From: Paramecium tetraurelia
Taxonomy: Eukaryota > Ciliophora > Oligohymenophorea > Peniculida > Parameciidae
Assembly (NCBI RefSeq): GCF_000165425.1
Contig: NW_001799630.1
Span: 561,734 to 625,733, forward strand
DNA length: 64,000 nt
Direction of reading: 5' to 3'
Part shown: piece by piece, positions 24,909 through 41,033 of the stretch
How the letters are laid out: each line of letters begins with the position of its first letter
Numbering within the stretch: the first letter of the stretch is position 1
Program-made: the position numbers and the translations under genes
The notes under the pieces: model-generated
What the model saw: only the letters and a program-made list of their open reading frames with translations
Databases searched by the model: none
What the model was told of the DNA's origin: nothing

Positions 24909-25955
24909 ACTTTAATTATTAATTATTACATATTTTGCAATTAAAATGCGGGGAATAAAAAATGAATTTTTCATACACAATTATATTAGTACCTTTATAA
25001 ATTATGATATACTTCTGTTCAAATCATATACAATTTTGAAATCAAATCATATGTTACTCAACTTTAAGAATTTAAAGAAACACCAATATATATTCATAAA
25101 TACTATTCAATCAAATCAGATTTATGCATTATTGACCCTTCATTAAAGCCAACATTATCTGAATTTTATCACATTTATTAAAATTACAACTTACATAAAG
25201 AATTTTGGATTAAATTAAATATTTATTATAAAATATAAATCTATGATATTACTAAAGCGATTGAAATAAGTATATCTTGAGTAGATTGATTAGAGTTTTT
25301 AATCATACCTTATTCAATTGGTTATATTTAGGATCTTTAATTATATATATATTTTATTTATAATGTAGTAACAAAAATAGCTTATATTTTATAATTATAA
25401 ATATTTTATTGAATCTTAACAATTCTTGATTGGCTTAGAAGAACGTAAAATAATTATATAGTTCCATACTTAATATTAAATACTTATTTACATTTACACT
25501 TAAATAGAAGTAAAAATCTATAATAAATTTAATATTTTGCATATCTTTACTAATTCAGAACTTATTTACAAAAATTAAATATAATAAGCTAATGAAAAAT
25601 ATAATAACAGTGCTTATTCAAGTATGTATAAAATTAGACTAACTATAATTAAATCAAAAAAACTCATAAATAGAATTAGTAAGATTATAATTATTAGTTT
25701 AAATAAAATACATTATATAGAAAGAATTAGTACTTTAAACAAATTTGATTGATTAATTACTAATAAATAAATGACAACTCTAAAGAATCTCAATAAAATT
25801 AGAGATAATATTTAAAAGATATGGAAGTTTTCTTGAAATCCAACATAAGTAGTGATATAATCTTACATTTCTTAATAAGAACAATATCTACAAATTATGT
25901 ATAAATAATTCTTTAGCTAATTTTTAAAGTATTATTTTATTAATATTTTATATAA
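24909..25955. other. AT-rich intergenic gap with a long TGA-free frame
   Basis: About 1 kb at roughly 17 percent GC, much lower than the ~30 percent of neighbouring genes. One plus-strand frame from an ATG at 24946 to a TGA at 25750-25752 is open for 268 codons, but its product would be almost only Ile, Asn, Lys, Tyr, Leu and Gln, as expected of non-coding AT-rich DNA. I do not call it a gene. It probably contains the promoters of the two flanking divergent genes. Confidence 0.4.
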
Positions 25956-26603
25956 ATGGGAGGAAGAAGAAAATCGAATAGGATGCCAAAAAAAGAAAAG
26001 GTTTAATCAATTAAGACTATATTTGATTGTGCACTTTGCGGCTATAAGAATTGTGTAATTGTTAAAATGTATAATTAACAAAAAGAAATAGAAAAAAAGT
26101 CATTAAGATTGCAGAATTAAATTGTGATAAATGTCAAGCTGCATTTACAACTAAAATCAAAGGACTAGATGAAGCTATTGATGTATATCACAAATGGTTG
26201 GCTGACCTGAAGCAAAAAAAACTTACTAAGGAATAACCAGAAACTAGATTCGATGATAATTCAAGTGCAGATGAAGGAGCTGGAAGAAATGTAGAAGGTA
26301 AAATATTAATTCTAAGACTTTAAATTAGAAATCCTGAAGGATTAAGGAGATGCTGATAATAAATCCTAATTTAGTGCTGATTCATTAGATGAAAAAAAAC
26401 CATAACAAACCAATAATAATGAAAAAAGCAATAAAGGTAAATTAAAGAAGCAGCACTCAGAGGAGGACGATGATGAAGATGATGACGATGATGATATTTC
26501 AGATGATTCAAAATTAGATTCTGAAAAACTCTCAGATATTGACAGTTTACTAAGTGACGCTGATGATGCTGAGGAAATCATAAAGAAATTTAGAAAACGC
26601 TGA
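25956..26603 (+). CDS. ELOF1: Transcription elongation factor 1 homologue (ELOF1) with acidic tail
   Basis: Spliced length is 197 aa with two introns (23 and 31 nt). The first ~80 residues match ELOF1/Elf1: a basic start MGGRRKSNRMPKK, a first zinc pair DCALCGY, a second NCDKCQAAF, and a conserved end IDVYHKWLADL. ELOF1 binds elongating RNA polymerase II and chromatin. The usual protein is about 85 aa; here it carries a ~110-residue extension that is Ser/Asp/Glu-rich, including a run of acidic residues (EEDDDEDDDDDD). Such tails often contact histones, which is inference here. The zinc ligands are all present. It diverges from the DDT/WHIM gene across the 1-kb gap. Confidence 0.88.
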
Positions 26604-27252
26604 TTATTATAATTATGTTTAAAATATCTAGAAATTTCATGCTATGTTTCTTTTATGCTAGTTTTTTAGTTTGATAATTTTAAAAAATTCTTATAAAGAA
26701 TTAATTTTATTTTGATAATAAAATTATATTATCAATATTAGATTTGTAATTTTTGTATATCGATTGATCTATTCTCTGTCATCATTCATTATATAGTGAT
26801 ATTGTAAGTATTATCATATTAGAATTTTATAGATAATTCGTTATTACAAATCACTAATTTAGTTACTATGAAGTAGTTTCAATGGTTTATGCTTGAGTTA
26901 TTATAGAGACCAATCATCTAATTACAATTGATTCTATATTAAAACATTTAGTATAAATTTTGTCTTTTTCGGTACATCAATAATTAAAGTGGATTTATTA
27001 GTTAAATCTAAATTTATAACTAATTTTATCGAAGAATCTCATTCATCTAGTGATTCAGGCAAGATTTTATTGATAATTTTGGATGGATATATAATTAATT
27101 ACATATGACTATTAAATTTTTATTTTTTGACTCTAAATTTGAATGAACTTGATCAATCATGTTAAAAATGATGGAGAATTTTAGATGTTATTATATTTTT
27201 GTTATAGTTTATCTAAATTATTTTATCTAAAATTTATTTTTGTTCCATCAGG
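26604..27252. other. Intergenic, no gene seen
   Basis: About 650 nt of AT-rich sequence between ELOF1 and the RIM15-like kinase. The first exon or promoter of the kinase gene may lie near its right end. No other feature is visible. Confidence 0.4.
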
Positions 27253-31277
<4,025 letters not shown>

Positions 31278-31444
31278 TAAACTGTAACTATTTGAATTAA
31301 TTATAGTTCTAAAATCAGGATAGAAGAAAACAAATTAAAAAGAACTTTAAATAAAATTGATCATTACGAACAAGAACATTAAATGTAAATGTTACTTTTG
31401 TATGAAGATGTTTTCTGAATTAACTTCTTGTAATTTTAATATTA

Positions 31445-34400
31445 TCAATAGATTATATTATTATTAAACAAATGTCCTTCAATATATTCAACTCTTTTTC
31501 TAAGTAAAGAATTGTTATTTAATTATCTAAACTATTTAAAGATATTTACAAATGAATTTAGAGGATTAAAATTGTTTGCTTTTGGATTCTGCATACGTGT
31601 TGAATCTCTTATTCTCTATTAACTTGCAATCTAAAATTAAGAGTCATTTTGATTAAAATCAACACTAGCATTTCCAAGATTTCTAAAACTACCTGTACCT
31701 TAATACATTTCAGTCACAAAATAATCAGATTTTACTGAAATTCTGTTCCCCTTTTCATATTCTGCAATCTAAATATAGTAATATAATTAGAGTACTTTTA
31801 ATAGTAGCTCGTTGTTTTTATTTTAATATTCCTCTTTCAAAGTAGTTTATCTCATTAAGTCTTGTTTCACTATACTGAGTTAGTTCTATAAATCTATCAA
31901 AAATTGTTAATTACTAAATTAATAAAATATATACTCGTTCTATTTCTATGATTTATTATTCTCTTGATTCTTGATCTATTCCTTTAGAGTTACAATATAA
32001 TTAGACAACTATTAAATTTCATTATCTTTTTTTTAAATAATTTCCTAAATTTCCATTACTTTTATATTAAATTATTTATGAAGTTCTAGATTCTCAATTT
32101 TCTTTTCCTCTTCAAACTACTTTAGAGCATTTTCTAATTTATTATTTTTTTACATTAATTAAGACATTTTTTCCTACTATAAAGAATAATCTTAAATTTA
32201 AATTTAGTTTTCTTTTAAATTTGATTATTATTAATCTAGTTTTACTGCATAAGCTGAGATTTTATCATTTAATTTTTTTATTTCATCACTCTTTTGTCTT
32301 ATCAAATCTGATAATCTATTGATTTCTCTTTACAATTCATCATTTTACATTTACATCTATTTAAAACTATTTTTGCTTATATAGTATTCATCTTCTTTTG
32401 ATTATTATTTCATTTAAAATTCTTATTATAATTATTATATCTATTAATTATATTTAGTTTCTTGACTTTTTAATTTAAACTCGTAATCCTATTTACTCAA
32501 TTCAAATTCTCCCCATTATCTTTTAATTTAATTTTCAGACTCATTTAATTTTCTCTTCAGTTCAGTAACTAATTCTTATGAATCATTTTTTAATTTCTCT
32601 CTTTATTCATATTAACTAATCATCTATTTATACTATTTTGTTTCTTCTTAAAATTAGTTATTTTCTTTAATCTTTAGTTACAATTCATCTATGGATGATT
32701 ATAATTCATATAATTATTATCTCATTTTTGTATTCTCATACTTCATTTTTTCATTTGCAGATATTAACTCCTCAACATTTTTCTTTTATAAATTTAACTG
32801 TTTCTCCAAATACTGAATATCATCTGTTTTTACCTACAATTATAATTCCAACTATTAGATCTTAAATACATCTTCATCTTTACTTACCTCCACAGTTTCT
32901 TTAACAATTTTAATTTAAGATTGCTAATTTTATACTTCAAAATTACTCTACTCAAGAATTCTAATCTTCTATTCTAACTATTATATCTTCAAAAAATCAG
33001 AATTTTATGATTTTCTCAAGGATTCATTCTATTAATTCAATTATTAATGCAAAGCCTTATTCTCTTACTTTAAAGTTGCTAATTATACAGAAAGTTCTTG
33101 AACTTATTCTCGATCTTAATTAACTATAACTGATTTTTTTATTTATTCATTAGATTAAATCTGCAATTTAAAATTTTCCTCTTATAATTATTGAACAATC
33201 TTTTCCAGTTATTGGATTCTTTACAAATCTTACTTTGAAGATACTTCTACAAATTCTGTTATTTAGGATTATTTCTTATTACAAACTTCTTCATAATCTC
33301 TCCTCAAAGTAATTAATTGTTTTTCTAACTCTTTAATCCTATTTTTATCTACTTCTGATTAAATCTCCACATAATTTTGCTTTTAAGCATTTAAGATCCT
33401 ATACTCAGATTGTAATTATTGTAATTCCTATCTTAACTCTTTAATTAATATTTAATCACTTTGAGATGGCACTTCAATAACTTCTTTAACCACTTCCTTT
33501 AATACTTATTATTTCAAAGTATTCAACTCAAAGTACTGATCCTTTAGCATTCTTAGTTATTCTTCCAGCTATCTTATTTTACTTTTATCTTCCTACAACC
33601 CTTAAAGCTATTCTATCTGTATAATTTGAGCATTATATTGATTTTGAACACAAATATATTATTCTTTCATCAATAGATATTCTTATTGAAGATTTTATAG
33701 AGATTGTTCAAGCAAAATTATTCTCTCTTAATCCTATTAATTTTCAACATAAATATATTCTTTAATAACTTCGTTTCTCTTCTGATTTTGTAGAGCCATA
33801 TCTTTTTATAAATTATCCACTTGTAATTCTAATTGTTGAATCCTTATTTTTTCTTACTTTAATTACTATGAAAATAGCGATTCTCTTTCTGAAAACCTCA
33901 ATTTCTCAACTTCAATCTATCTTTCTAAATCAAAGCATTTTGAGGATTTTATATTTAATTGAGATTCCTAATCTCTTAATTTAATTTGCAATTAATCTAA
34001 TTACAATTATAGCTACTATATCTAATTCTCAAATACACCATTATTTCGCTACTGATGTTCTTCAATTATAAGCATATATTGGTTTATTGTATCTTTGTAA
34101 TGTAATTCCTTTTGGTATAAAGAATGCATAATATTTTATTATTCTTCTACCAAAGCTTCTAAATTTTGAATAGTTTTTTAATCGTATTCATTTTAAGTTT
34201 TATAGTTGAGATACTAAGTAAGTTAATTGCGGAGTTCTTGATGTTTATACATCAAGTCTTCATTTAATGTTTGTTATTCATAAAATTTATCTTACCAAAT
34301 CTTAGTTTAAATATCATTCTCTTATATTTATTATTAATTTTAAAAAGTAAATCTACTCTCTTCAAAAATTTATGTTTTGCAATTCAATTCCTTTTGTTAT

Positions 34401-35604
34401 GAAACAAACTTATCACTTACACTCTTAAGTTCAATTTGAAAACGGTTTTCCTAATCATTTAATTGTTTTTCATATTGTGTTTACAAGGAGAATATATTAC
34501 CTTTAAGCCTTTCAATTTCTTCTAAGTAAGCGTTAATCTATTAATTCTACTAAACTTCTTTTGAAGATATGTTAGTTTAGTTTTGATATAGATTTGATTT
34601 TTGAGTTCTATAATTTTCATTTTCATATTATAATTATTCTATATATTATTTTAATTTGAATATTTCGTTTACATATTGAGTATTCTCTACTTATTAAGAA
34701 TTATAAGTCTAGCTCTGAGATTATTCGAGTTTCTATTTCAAATTTTGTTATTCTTTTATTAATTAATATTCGCTTTGTTATTTCTATTATATTTCTGCTT
34801 TTAAATCATTAATCTATTTAAATTGTTAGTAAATCTAATCTTTTAATTAAGATACAGTGTCTAAATTAGCCTATGATTCCCTATAGCTACTTTTACCAAT
34901 TAATTATTAATTTTCTTTTTCTAGTATTATTAATTTATTCTCTAATTCAATCTTCATTATTTCTAAATTTTAATACCTTTATTGCCATCCTTAGATCTGT
35001 GAAGACAACGACTAGATTTAGCTTTTCATTTAATCAATATCATATTTAGATTATTATTTTTATTCATTTAAGGCTTTTTCTAGTTTTTCTTAGTTTCTAC
35101 TATAATCACTTATTAAAATTTAAATATCATCTTCCATTTCTTTTATTTTCCTCTAATTCTATGAAAAATTCATATCTTGAGTTTCAATTGTTTGAGTGAA
35201 ACGGTTATCTTTATAAAATTTCAATTCTGCCTCTAATTTCTGTTTATATTTATTTTACTCATTAATTTATTATTACAAATCTACATTATCTATAAAAATA
35301 GCTATCAATAACTACCTTATTGAATTTTTTATATATATCTATCGGTCGGTTATTGTGATCCAAGTTGGTTTCTAATCCTTGAGAGCTCCTATTAAGCAGC
35401 TGATAACTCAACATTAATAAGTAATAATTTTTGCTTTAATTCATTATTTTCTATTTGGAATGATTTAAGTAGCAAATTCTCTTTATTCAATTGCTCACAT
35501 AAATCTCTATAGTAAGATATCCCTTATTTTTGTTCTTCTCTTTTTCTTTATTCTGAAGGTCTTTCATCGTATTGAGAAGATATTCGACTGCTGCCTGGTA
35601 ACAT
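31445..35604 (-). CDS. Giant glutamine-rich coiled-coil protein
   Basis: The model is about 1370 aa and nearly a single frame, with one clear 26-nt intron near the start and one possible in-frame 27-nt intron near the end. Apart from an N-terminal ~40 residues (MLPGSSRISSQYDERP), essentially the whole protein is a continuous heptad-patterned coiled coil dominated by Gln, Glu, Lys, Leu and Ile. It ends in a non-coiled Asn/Ser-rich segment. A very large share of the Gln codons are TAA/TAG, so the gene is invisible in the standard code. Proteins of this shape are often basal-body, centrin-associated or cortical scaffolds in ciliates; this is inference, and no homologue is named. Confidence 0.8.
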
Positions 35605-35920
35605 GTCATTCCCATTAAGACTGATTATAGTATGAATATTTACGTGATCATGTATTTGTCTTTTATATTTTTGAATGGGATATTACTATTACATTAATAA
35701 ATATTATTTATGTTAAAATATCAATAAAGTATAATGCTTGTTAATAAAACTTAGATTTAGACTTATGGCTTTTAACTTAAATTCATTTAATATTCATTTT
35801 TTAAATCTATACATTAAGAATCTTAAGGGAAGTGGTGTTTTTAACAATTTCTATATATCAATAAGATTTTCAATTCTAATATGGAACTCTTAAATAATAC
35901 CTCAGTAAGAGTTTCAAATA

Positions 35921-36162
35921 ATGAAAAGAAGAAGAACAAAATCTATATCTGCCACTTTTATAAAAGATCATTCATAAAGCTTCAAAGGTTCTGAATAGTC
36001 TCCTTGTAAAGGTAAAATCTCCCTTAATTTTATTTCTTAATACAATCCTATATCATATTAACAGATGACCCTGATCTTAATAATCATCATTCCTCATTAG
36101 AAAATATTTAGAACTTCTCAAATTTTATATTTTCTCCATCAATCAATAAAAAATCAATTTGA
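35921..36162 (+). CDS. Small Ser-rich basic protein, 62 aa
   Basis: A short two-exon gene starting MKRRRTKSISATFIK and ending FSPSINKKSI. The connecting intron is 53 nt (36012-36064), long for this genome but with GT and CAG ends, and splicing closes the frame exactly. The Ser-rich sequence with basic ends resembles a phosphorylatable linker. It is divergent from the giant coiled-coil gene. Short length and the unusual intron make it tentative. Confidence 0.4.
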
Positions 36163-36581
36163 TCTTGATTATTTATTAAATTTTTGGATTTTTAAATAAT
36201 TACAATAATCTTAAATGATCATTACTATAATTCCTTTGGGTGTTTTAATTTATAATTAAAATAAATAGGAGTGCTAACTTATCATATTATTTATTATTTA
36301 TTGAAAAATCATCTATCCAATGAAATTAAATGGATATATTTTTAATTTAAAATTATGATTAATAAAAATAATATTCTTGTGATGCTTTGTATTTAGGAGC
36401 TTCTCTTTATTCTCTGAAAAATTATAAACAGAGATGCTTATCTATTTTGATTAGAATTTGATGATTTATAAATTTATGTACAAATTTATCTAATTTTACC
36501 AAATTAATCGATTTCCTATTTTAAAATATCAAATATCTAGATTTTTCTAAATAATATAATTATAAAATTAAAATATCTAAA
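36163..36581. other. Intergenic between convergent genes
   Basis: About 420 nt, AT-rich, with no frame or repeat that I can support. It presumably holds only 3' ends. Confidence 0.4.
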
Positions 36582-38522
36582 TCATTACTCATTTTTTAAT
36601 TTTTAAACATAATCATTAAGTAAAAATAATATCTATTTAGTCTTTTAACGAAGTTCTAGAGGATCTTCTATGGTCTCTAATTCTCTTAATATTAATTAAT
36701 ATTATTTAGTTTGAACTGCTTCATTTATTAATTGTTTATTTTGCTCCCTTTATTAATATATCAATTCAAGAGCCACTAAAATTAGTTATGGCCAAGTTAC
36801 ATGTTGAGCTTCTTAAATTTAAAACTTTTCGCTAAAAAATATTGTTTAGACTCTATCAGGAATAGTTTCGATGTCTAAAGGATAGTTATAACATATCTTC
36901 ATAAATTTGATAAATTATTTCTATTAAACAATACTTTCCATTACTTTCTTTCTTGGAATAACCTTAATAGTAAAATTAGTCAAATGTAGAAGTTTCAGAA
37001 GCAGAGGAAAGGATTTATTAAGCATAGTCATTTTTTGAATGAATTATTTGAAGATTGGTTTAGTATTATTTGAAACCTTATCTGAAGCTTTTTTACTCTT
37101 TGAATTTAACTGAAATTTACACGTATCTTACTCTATTCTTAATTGTTCTGATATTTCTAAATTAGATTCCAAAAGAGTTTTTATTTTAAATAGAGAAGTG
37201 CCTATTTATAAAATGTTGCATCCAAAGGCTTTAAATTACTCATTTGGATCTGCCTTATTAAATAGTATTTATTTAATGTTTTGACCACATAATTACCAAA
37301 TTTACTGCAAAAGCATTTTAAATTGTTCATCTTTATAAATCTAAATTAATTCATCCTAATATTTAAAGTAGTTATTGATTATTAATTATAAATAGGAGAT
37401 TAAAACAGTATTCAAATCTACTTTTAAATAATTAGGGTTTTCAAGATGAAATTTCTCTAAAAAACTGGGATTCATAAAAGAGGACAAGATTTATTCTAAC
37501 TTAAATTGTTGTGCAAATTTAGTTAATTCTGGCATTTTGCATAGTTATAATATTATCTAGTCAGACGGGGATATAATTAAAATTCCTCTTTTATCTGGTA
37601 CTTTATGTCGCTTACTAAAATATATAAATTTTATTAATTTAAGCAGATGAGGAACAACAATTTATAAGTCGATTAATTTCAACATTAATACCTTAATTGC
37701 AAATTCCTTTCTTATTTTATTCTCTTTTTCTGATTGATCTTTTTCTTCCTTGAGAATTTAGGTAAATTTATCTTTGTTTTGATCAAATTAATGTGATGAT
37801 CCGTTTTATACATCATTCTACGATATTAATTCGTTTTATTCATTCTAGGATTCATCTGAACTTAATTATTATTAGTTTGCTTCTAATGCCAATAAATCTG
37901 AATGGACAATTTTAACTTATTGAATAATCATCTTTAAGACTTTGGAATTTTAAATGACTGAGTTTTTGATTTGCCTACATAGATTATATTAAATTCTAAT
38001 ATTTTGTAAATCTAAATTATGCATTTTGAATCTTCTCATGCCAAAATCTGCTAATTTATTCGTAAAATATTAAAGTAACCGTAGTATGATTTTTTCATCA
38101 TCATCCAGTTTAGTCATGTCTGTTTTCTACATTATTTCCTGATTTGAACTTTTATCTTTTTCTAATTTATGACGAATTCTATTTAGTTTCTTTAATAATG
38201 AATCACAATAATTTATTGAAATTTTATCCTTAGTGATAATTACAAAAGATAGAATCTGAGGAAAAACAACACCTCTTTCAATTATGTAAATAAAGTATTC
38301 CCTAATTTATTACGCAATTCCATCAGTGGAGATTTTAGATGATTAAATCTGATCATAATGTTATAGATTGGATGTAGAGTTAGAGTTTAGTGGCAAATCT
38401 GAGTATTTTAATTATTGAGGAACTGTAACTACTCGACTTTCTTAGGCTTAATTAAGCAAATAAGCATTCTTATAATTCTAGATCTATTTTTCTATGGTTT
38501 TTAAGTGTTTCTTATCTAGCAT
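36582..38522 (-). CDS. Unknown alpha-helical protein, 646 aa
   Basis: A single uninterrupted ciliate-code frame with no introns. Predicted character is all-helical: repeated Leu/Ile/Lys patterns such as LKLIDLQIVVPHLLKLIKF and LLLKLLHLTNFTIKVI. It has a central Gln/Ser/Asp-rich disordered loop (LSSDESQNEQNEL) and no membrane segment. This gives the impression of an armadillo/HEAT-like or vesicle-trafficking helical protein, but no motif supports a named family. The absence of introns over almost 2 kb is unusual beside its intron-bearing neighbours. Confidence 0.7.
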
Positions 38523-39011
38523 AATTATTATTAATTTTACTCCTCCTAATTTTTAGAATGAATTAGTAAAAATGGGATGTATTTGCTGAATAAATAAAGG
38601 ATTTTTTTATATTAAGATATTTATATACTAAGTTAAATATTACTGAAATATTGCTACCATATTAATATATCCTGAATTTATTTTGAATAGATAACTATTT
38701 TAATCGAAATCATTTTATTAGATCATATGAAAATTTTATAATATGATCTAAATTATTAAGTACTTTTAGAAAGTGTTCTCAAATATATTTAGTTCAATTT
38801 TATCAGCTAATATATTAAATATCAATTTAAGAGTTAAATTAATCAAAAATATCATTAACAATGCTGATTTTATAATAATGTGTTGTATGCTAAGATTTAT
38901 AATAATAGGTGAAATTTCTAGCTCTAATATATTTGCATTTCGATACCTGTATCTTAATGAGCTTGAATAAAAAAGGTTATTATTACCTCTGAAATATTTT
39001 TATTTTTATAT
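38523..39011. other. Intergenic, divergent promoters
   Basis: About 490 nt of very AT-rich sequence between two divergent genes. A short standard-code frame at 38773-38970 is hydrophobic and low in complexity; I see no reason to believe it. Confidence 0.4.
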
Positions 39012-39485
39012 ATGATTTTATCTGAAAGAAGCAAGCCTAACTTGTAATAGTAAAGAAAATACAAGTAAATCTCTTTATCTTAAGTTTTGAAAAAGCCACT
39101 CATTGTCAAATCCTTACCTCCTATCTTTATTACTTCAGTTCAAAAGACTCTGAAGTAAACTCAATAAAAATTGGATAATTGCTAATCTCAAAGACTTTCC
39201 CAACAATCAATTTTGAATAAATTCAATTCTTTTGGAGCTGTAGGATTGACATAAACCCCTTAGAATGAATATCCTGTCTAATAGCAAATAGTTTTATTAT
39301 GCAGTAAAAAATTAGACATTCAAGATAAAAAAAAATACACTAATTTTAGAAAAATTCATATAAAACCAATATAACTATTGACAGAAAAATATCACACAGA
39401 GGAGGATGTTTAAATAGATAAAGTTAATAAATGGTCTTAAACTACATTTGATGAAGACTAGCTTCTTGAATATTTAAATAACTGA
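39012..39485 (+). CDS. Unknown Gln/Lys-rich protein, 157 aa
   Basis: An intron-free frame starting MILSERSKPNLQQQRKYK. It is basic and rich in Gln and Ser, with a short hydrophobic middle (SFGAVGLTQTPQNEYPV) and an acidic C-terminus (TTFDEDQLLEYLNN). There is no signal peptide or domain that I recognise. It is the first of three small co-oriented genes, 90 nt before a secreted-protein gene. The biased but protein-like composition supports it as a real gene. Confidence 0.6.
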
Positions 39486-39575
39486 GTCAATGAAAGAAAA
39501 TAAAACTGATTTTTTATATGTATTTTTATATTTAAGTCTTTTTAATTAAAACAATTGAAATTCAATATTAATTTA

Positions 39576-40246
39576 ATGAAATTGCTTTTAATATTATTGC
39601 TGGGCTTGAGTGCTTACGCCTTCACTGATTAAATGATGTCTTTAGAAGAACTAGCAAAATTTGATGTCAAAAGTATTGATTGCACAAAGAATGATCAAAT
39701 ATCCTTGATTGAAAAACAAATGCTATAATGGGAAGACCTACTAAAACATCAAAAAGCTATTTCTCATGATATTAAAATATTAAAATCTATTGAACATCTA
39801 TTATCATCAAAGTCAAGCTCATTTCTGGAAGTTCAAACCTAAATTTCTGGAAAAAAATTGATGAAAAAATTACATAAATTGGAATTGCCATTAACAAAAA
39901 GTAAAATTGGATTAGCTCAAGTATAATTATTAAAAGAATAGTGCAAAGGTTTAGATTCAGAAAGTAAAATTGAATATAAAATAAATTAGATCCTGAAGAA
40001 AGGGCTTAAGCAAAAAAGGAGTTATGCAAGCTTTTAAAGCAATATGTTAATAATCTGAATAATTGTAAATAATAATGTACTAATTCACCTGTGACAGTTA
40101 TCAAGATCAAAGGATAAATTAAAGACTTAGAAATCATAAGAGATAATTGTTAAAATGGAAAAATAAGTGGAGTCAAAGTTATAACAATGGATGGTGAAAA
40201 TCAAGAATATAAAGTAGCAGCAGATGGAACAGCTGAAAAATAATGA
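39576..40246 (+). CDS. Secreted or lumenal small protein with signal peptide
   Basis: Spliced length is 214 aa with one 26-nt intron. It opens with a clear signal peptide (MKLLLILLLGLSAYAF) whose cleavage would follow AYA. The mature part is helical and charged, with several Cys residues (IDCTKND, KGLDSE region, NNCKQQCTNSP, RDNCQNG) suggesting disulphides. It ends in a soluble tail (VAADGTAEKQ) with no retention signal. The pattern (signal peptide, long helices, scattered Cys) recalls ciliate trichocyst-matrix or surface-associated secretory proteins, but I see no family-defining motif. Confidence 0.65.
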
Positions 40247-40571
40247 TTATTAATAAAATAATGCTTACAAGAAAGGATATTAAGCTTCTATTAATTTATA
40301 ATATTTATTCACTTAGTTTAAAAGGTTTTCAATTATTTTGGATTGTTTTTCTATATTAAATTATTAGGTAAAATACCGTTACAAGTAATTTAGGTCTTAA
40401 TTCAAGGAGAAGGGTTGTATATAATATTTATGCAATATTTTCTTTTTTTAACTTAGAATAAGATCTTTACAAAATGTTTACATTCTCAAGTTTAATTTAA
40501 CTTGAGAATAGTACCCTATTGTTTGATTTTGATATTTGAATCAAAGAGAAGGAATTATTCTTATCGATATA
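40247..40571. other. Intergenic with a perfect hairpin
   Basis: About 325 nt between two co-oriented small genes. It holds an 11-bp perfect inverted repeat (40482-40492 and 40499-40509) with a 6-nt spacer, reading ATTCTCAAGTT and its complement. Nothing else is visible. Confidence 0.6.
40482..40509. repeat. Perfect 11-bp inverted repeat
   Basis: Arms 40482-40492 and 40499-40509 are exact reverse complements (ATTCTCAAGTT), with a 6-nt AT loop. It lies downstream of the secreted-protein gene; it could be a 3'-end or DNA structural element, or chance. Confidence 0.6.
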
Positions 40572-40876
40572 ATGATGAGTAAAACCATTTTGAGAAATTA
40601 TAATAGATCTAAAATATAACAAATAATTTTAGAGTCTCAAAGACAAAAAGTCAAAATTTATCTAGATAAGCTATGTTTATTATTTAATCCACTTAAATGA
40701 TTATTCTAGTTACATCACTTTAGGAAATTAAAATATATTTGTATAATTTGAAAGAATCATTTTAAAGGAATTAAATAACAAAATAAAATTACAGAAGAAT
40801 AGTTACAATAAGAAATGAAGTAGAAATGAAGGCAAGTTAAATTCAGCAGTTAAAGAGAATTAAAGAAGTTTATTGA
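40572..40876 (+). CDS. Small basic helical protein, 89 aa
   Basis: Two exons joined by a 35-nt intron (GTTTAT...TCTAG) give a closed frame. The product begins MMSKTILRNYNRSK and is a continuous Arg/Lys/Gln/Ile-rich helix that ends LKRIKEVY. It may be a subunit of a larger complex; no family is recognised. Convergent with the UBX gene, 157 nt away. Confidence 0.45.
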
Positions 40877-41033
40877 AGTAATATCAGAATTCACCAAGAT
40901 TATTGTAAATTAATAAAGAATATAATTACTTTAATTATTAAAGTTTATTGTTACTTTTAATAAATTTTCTTATCGAAATTGGATATTTTATACAATAATA
41001 TTTGAGTAGAATTAATAGAATTATTCTAAATAA

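Noticed and set aside
26366-26581. Ser-rich minus-strand frame
   Set aside because: It is the reverse-strand shadow of the acidic tail of ELOF1.
38773-38970. Hydrophobic plus-strand frame
   Set aside because: Low-complexity Ile/Asn/Leu content in very AT-rich DNA, no supporting features.
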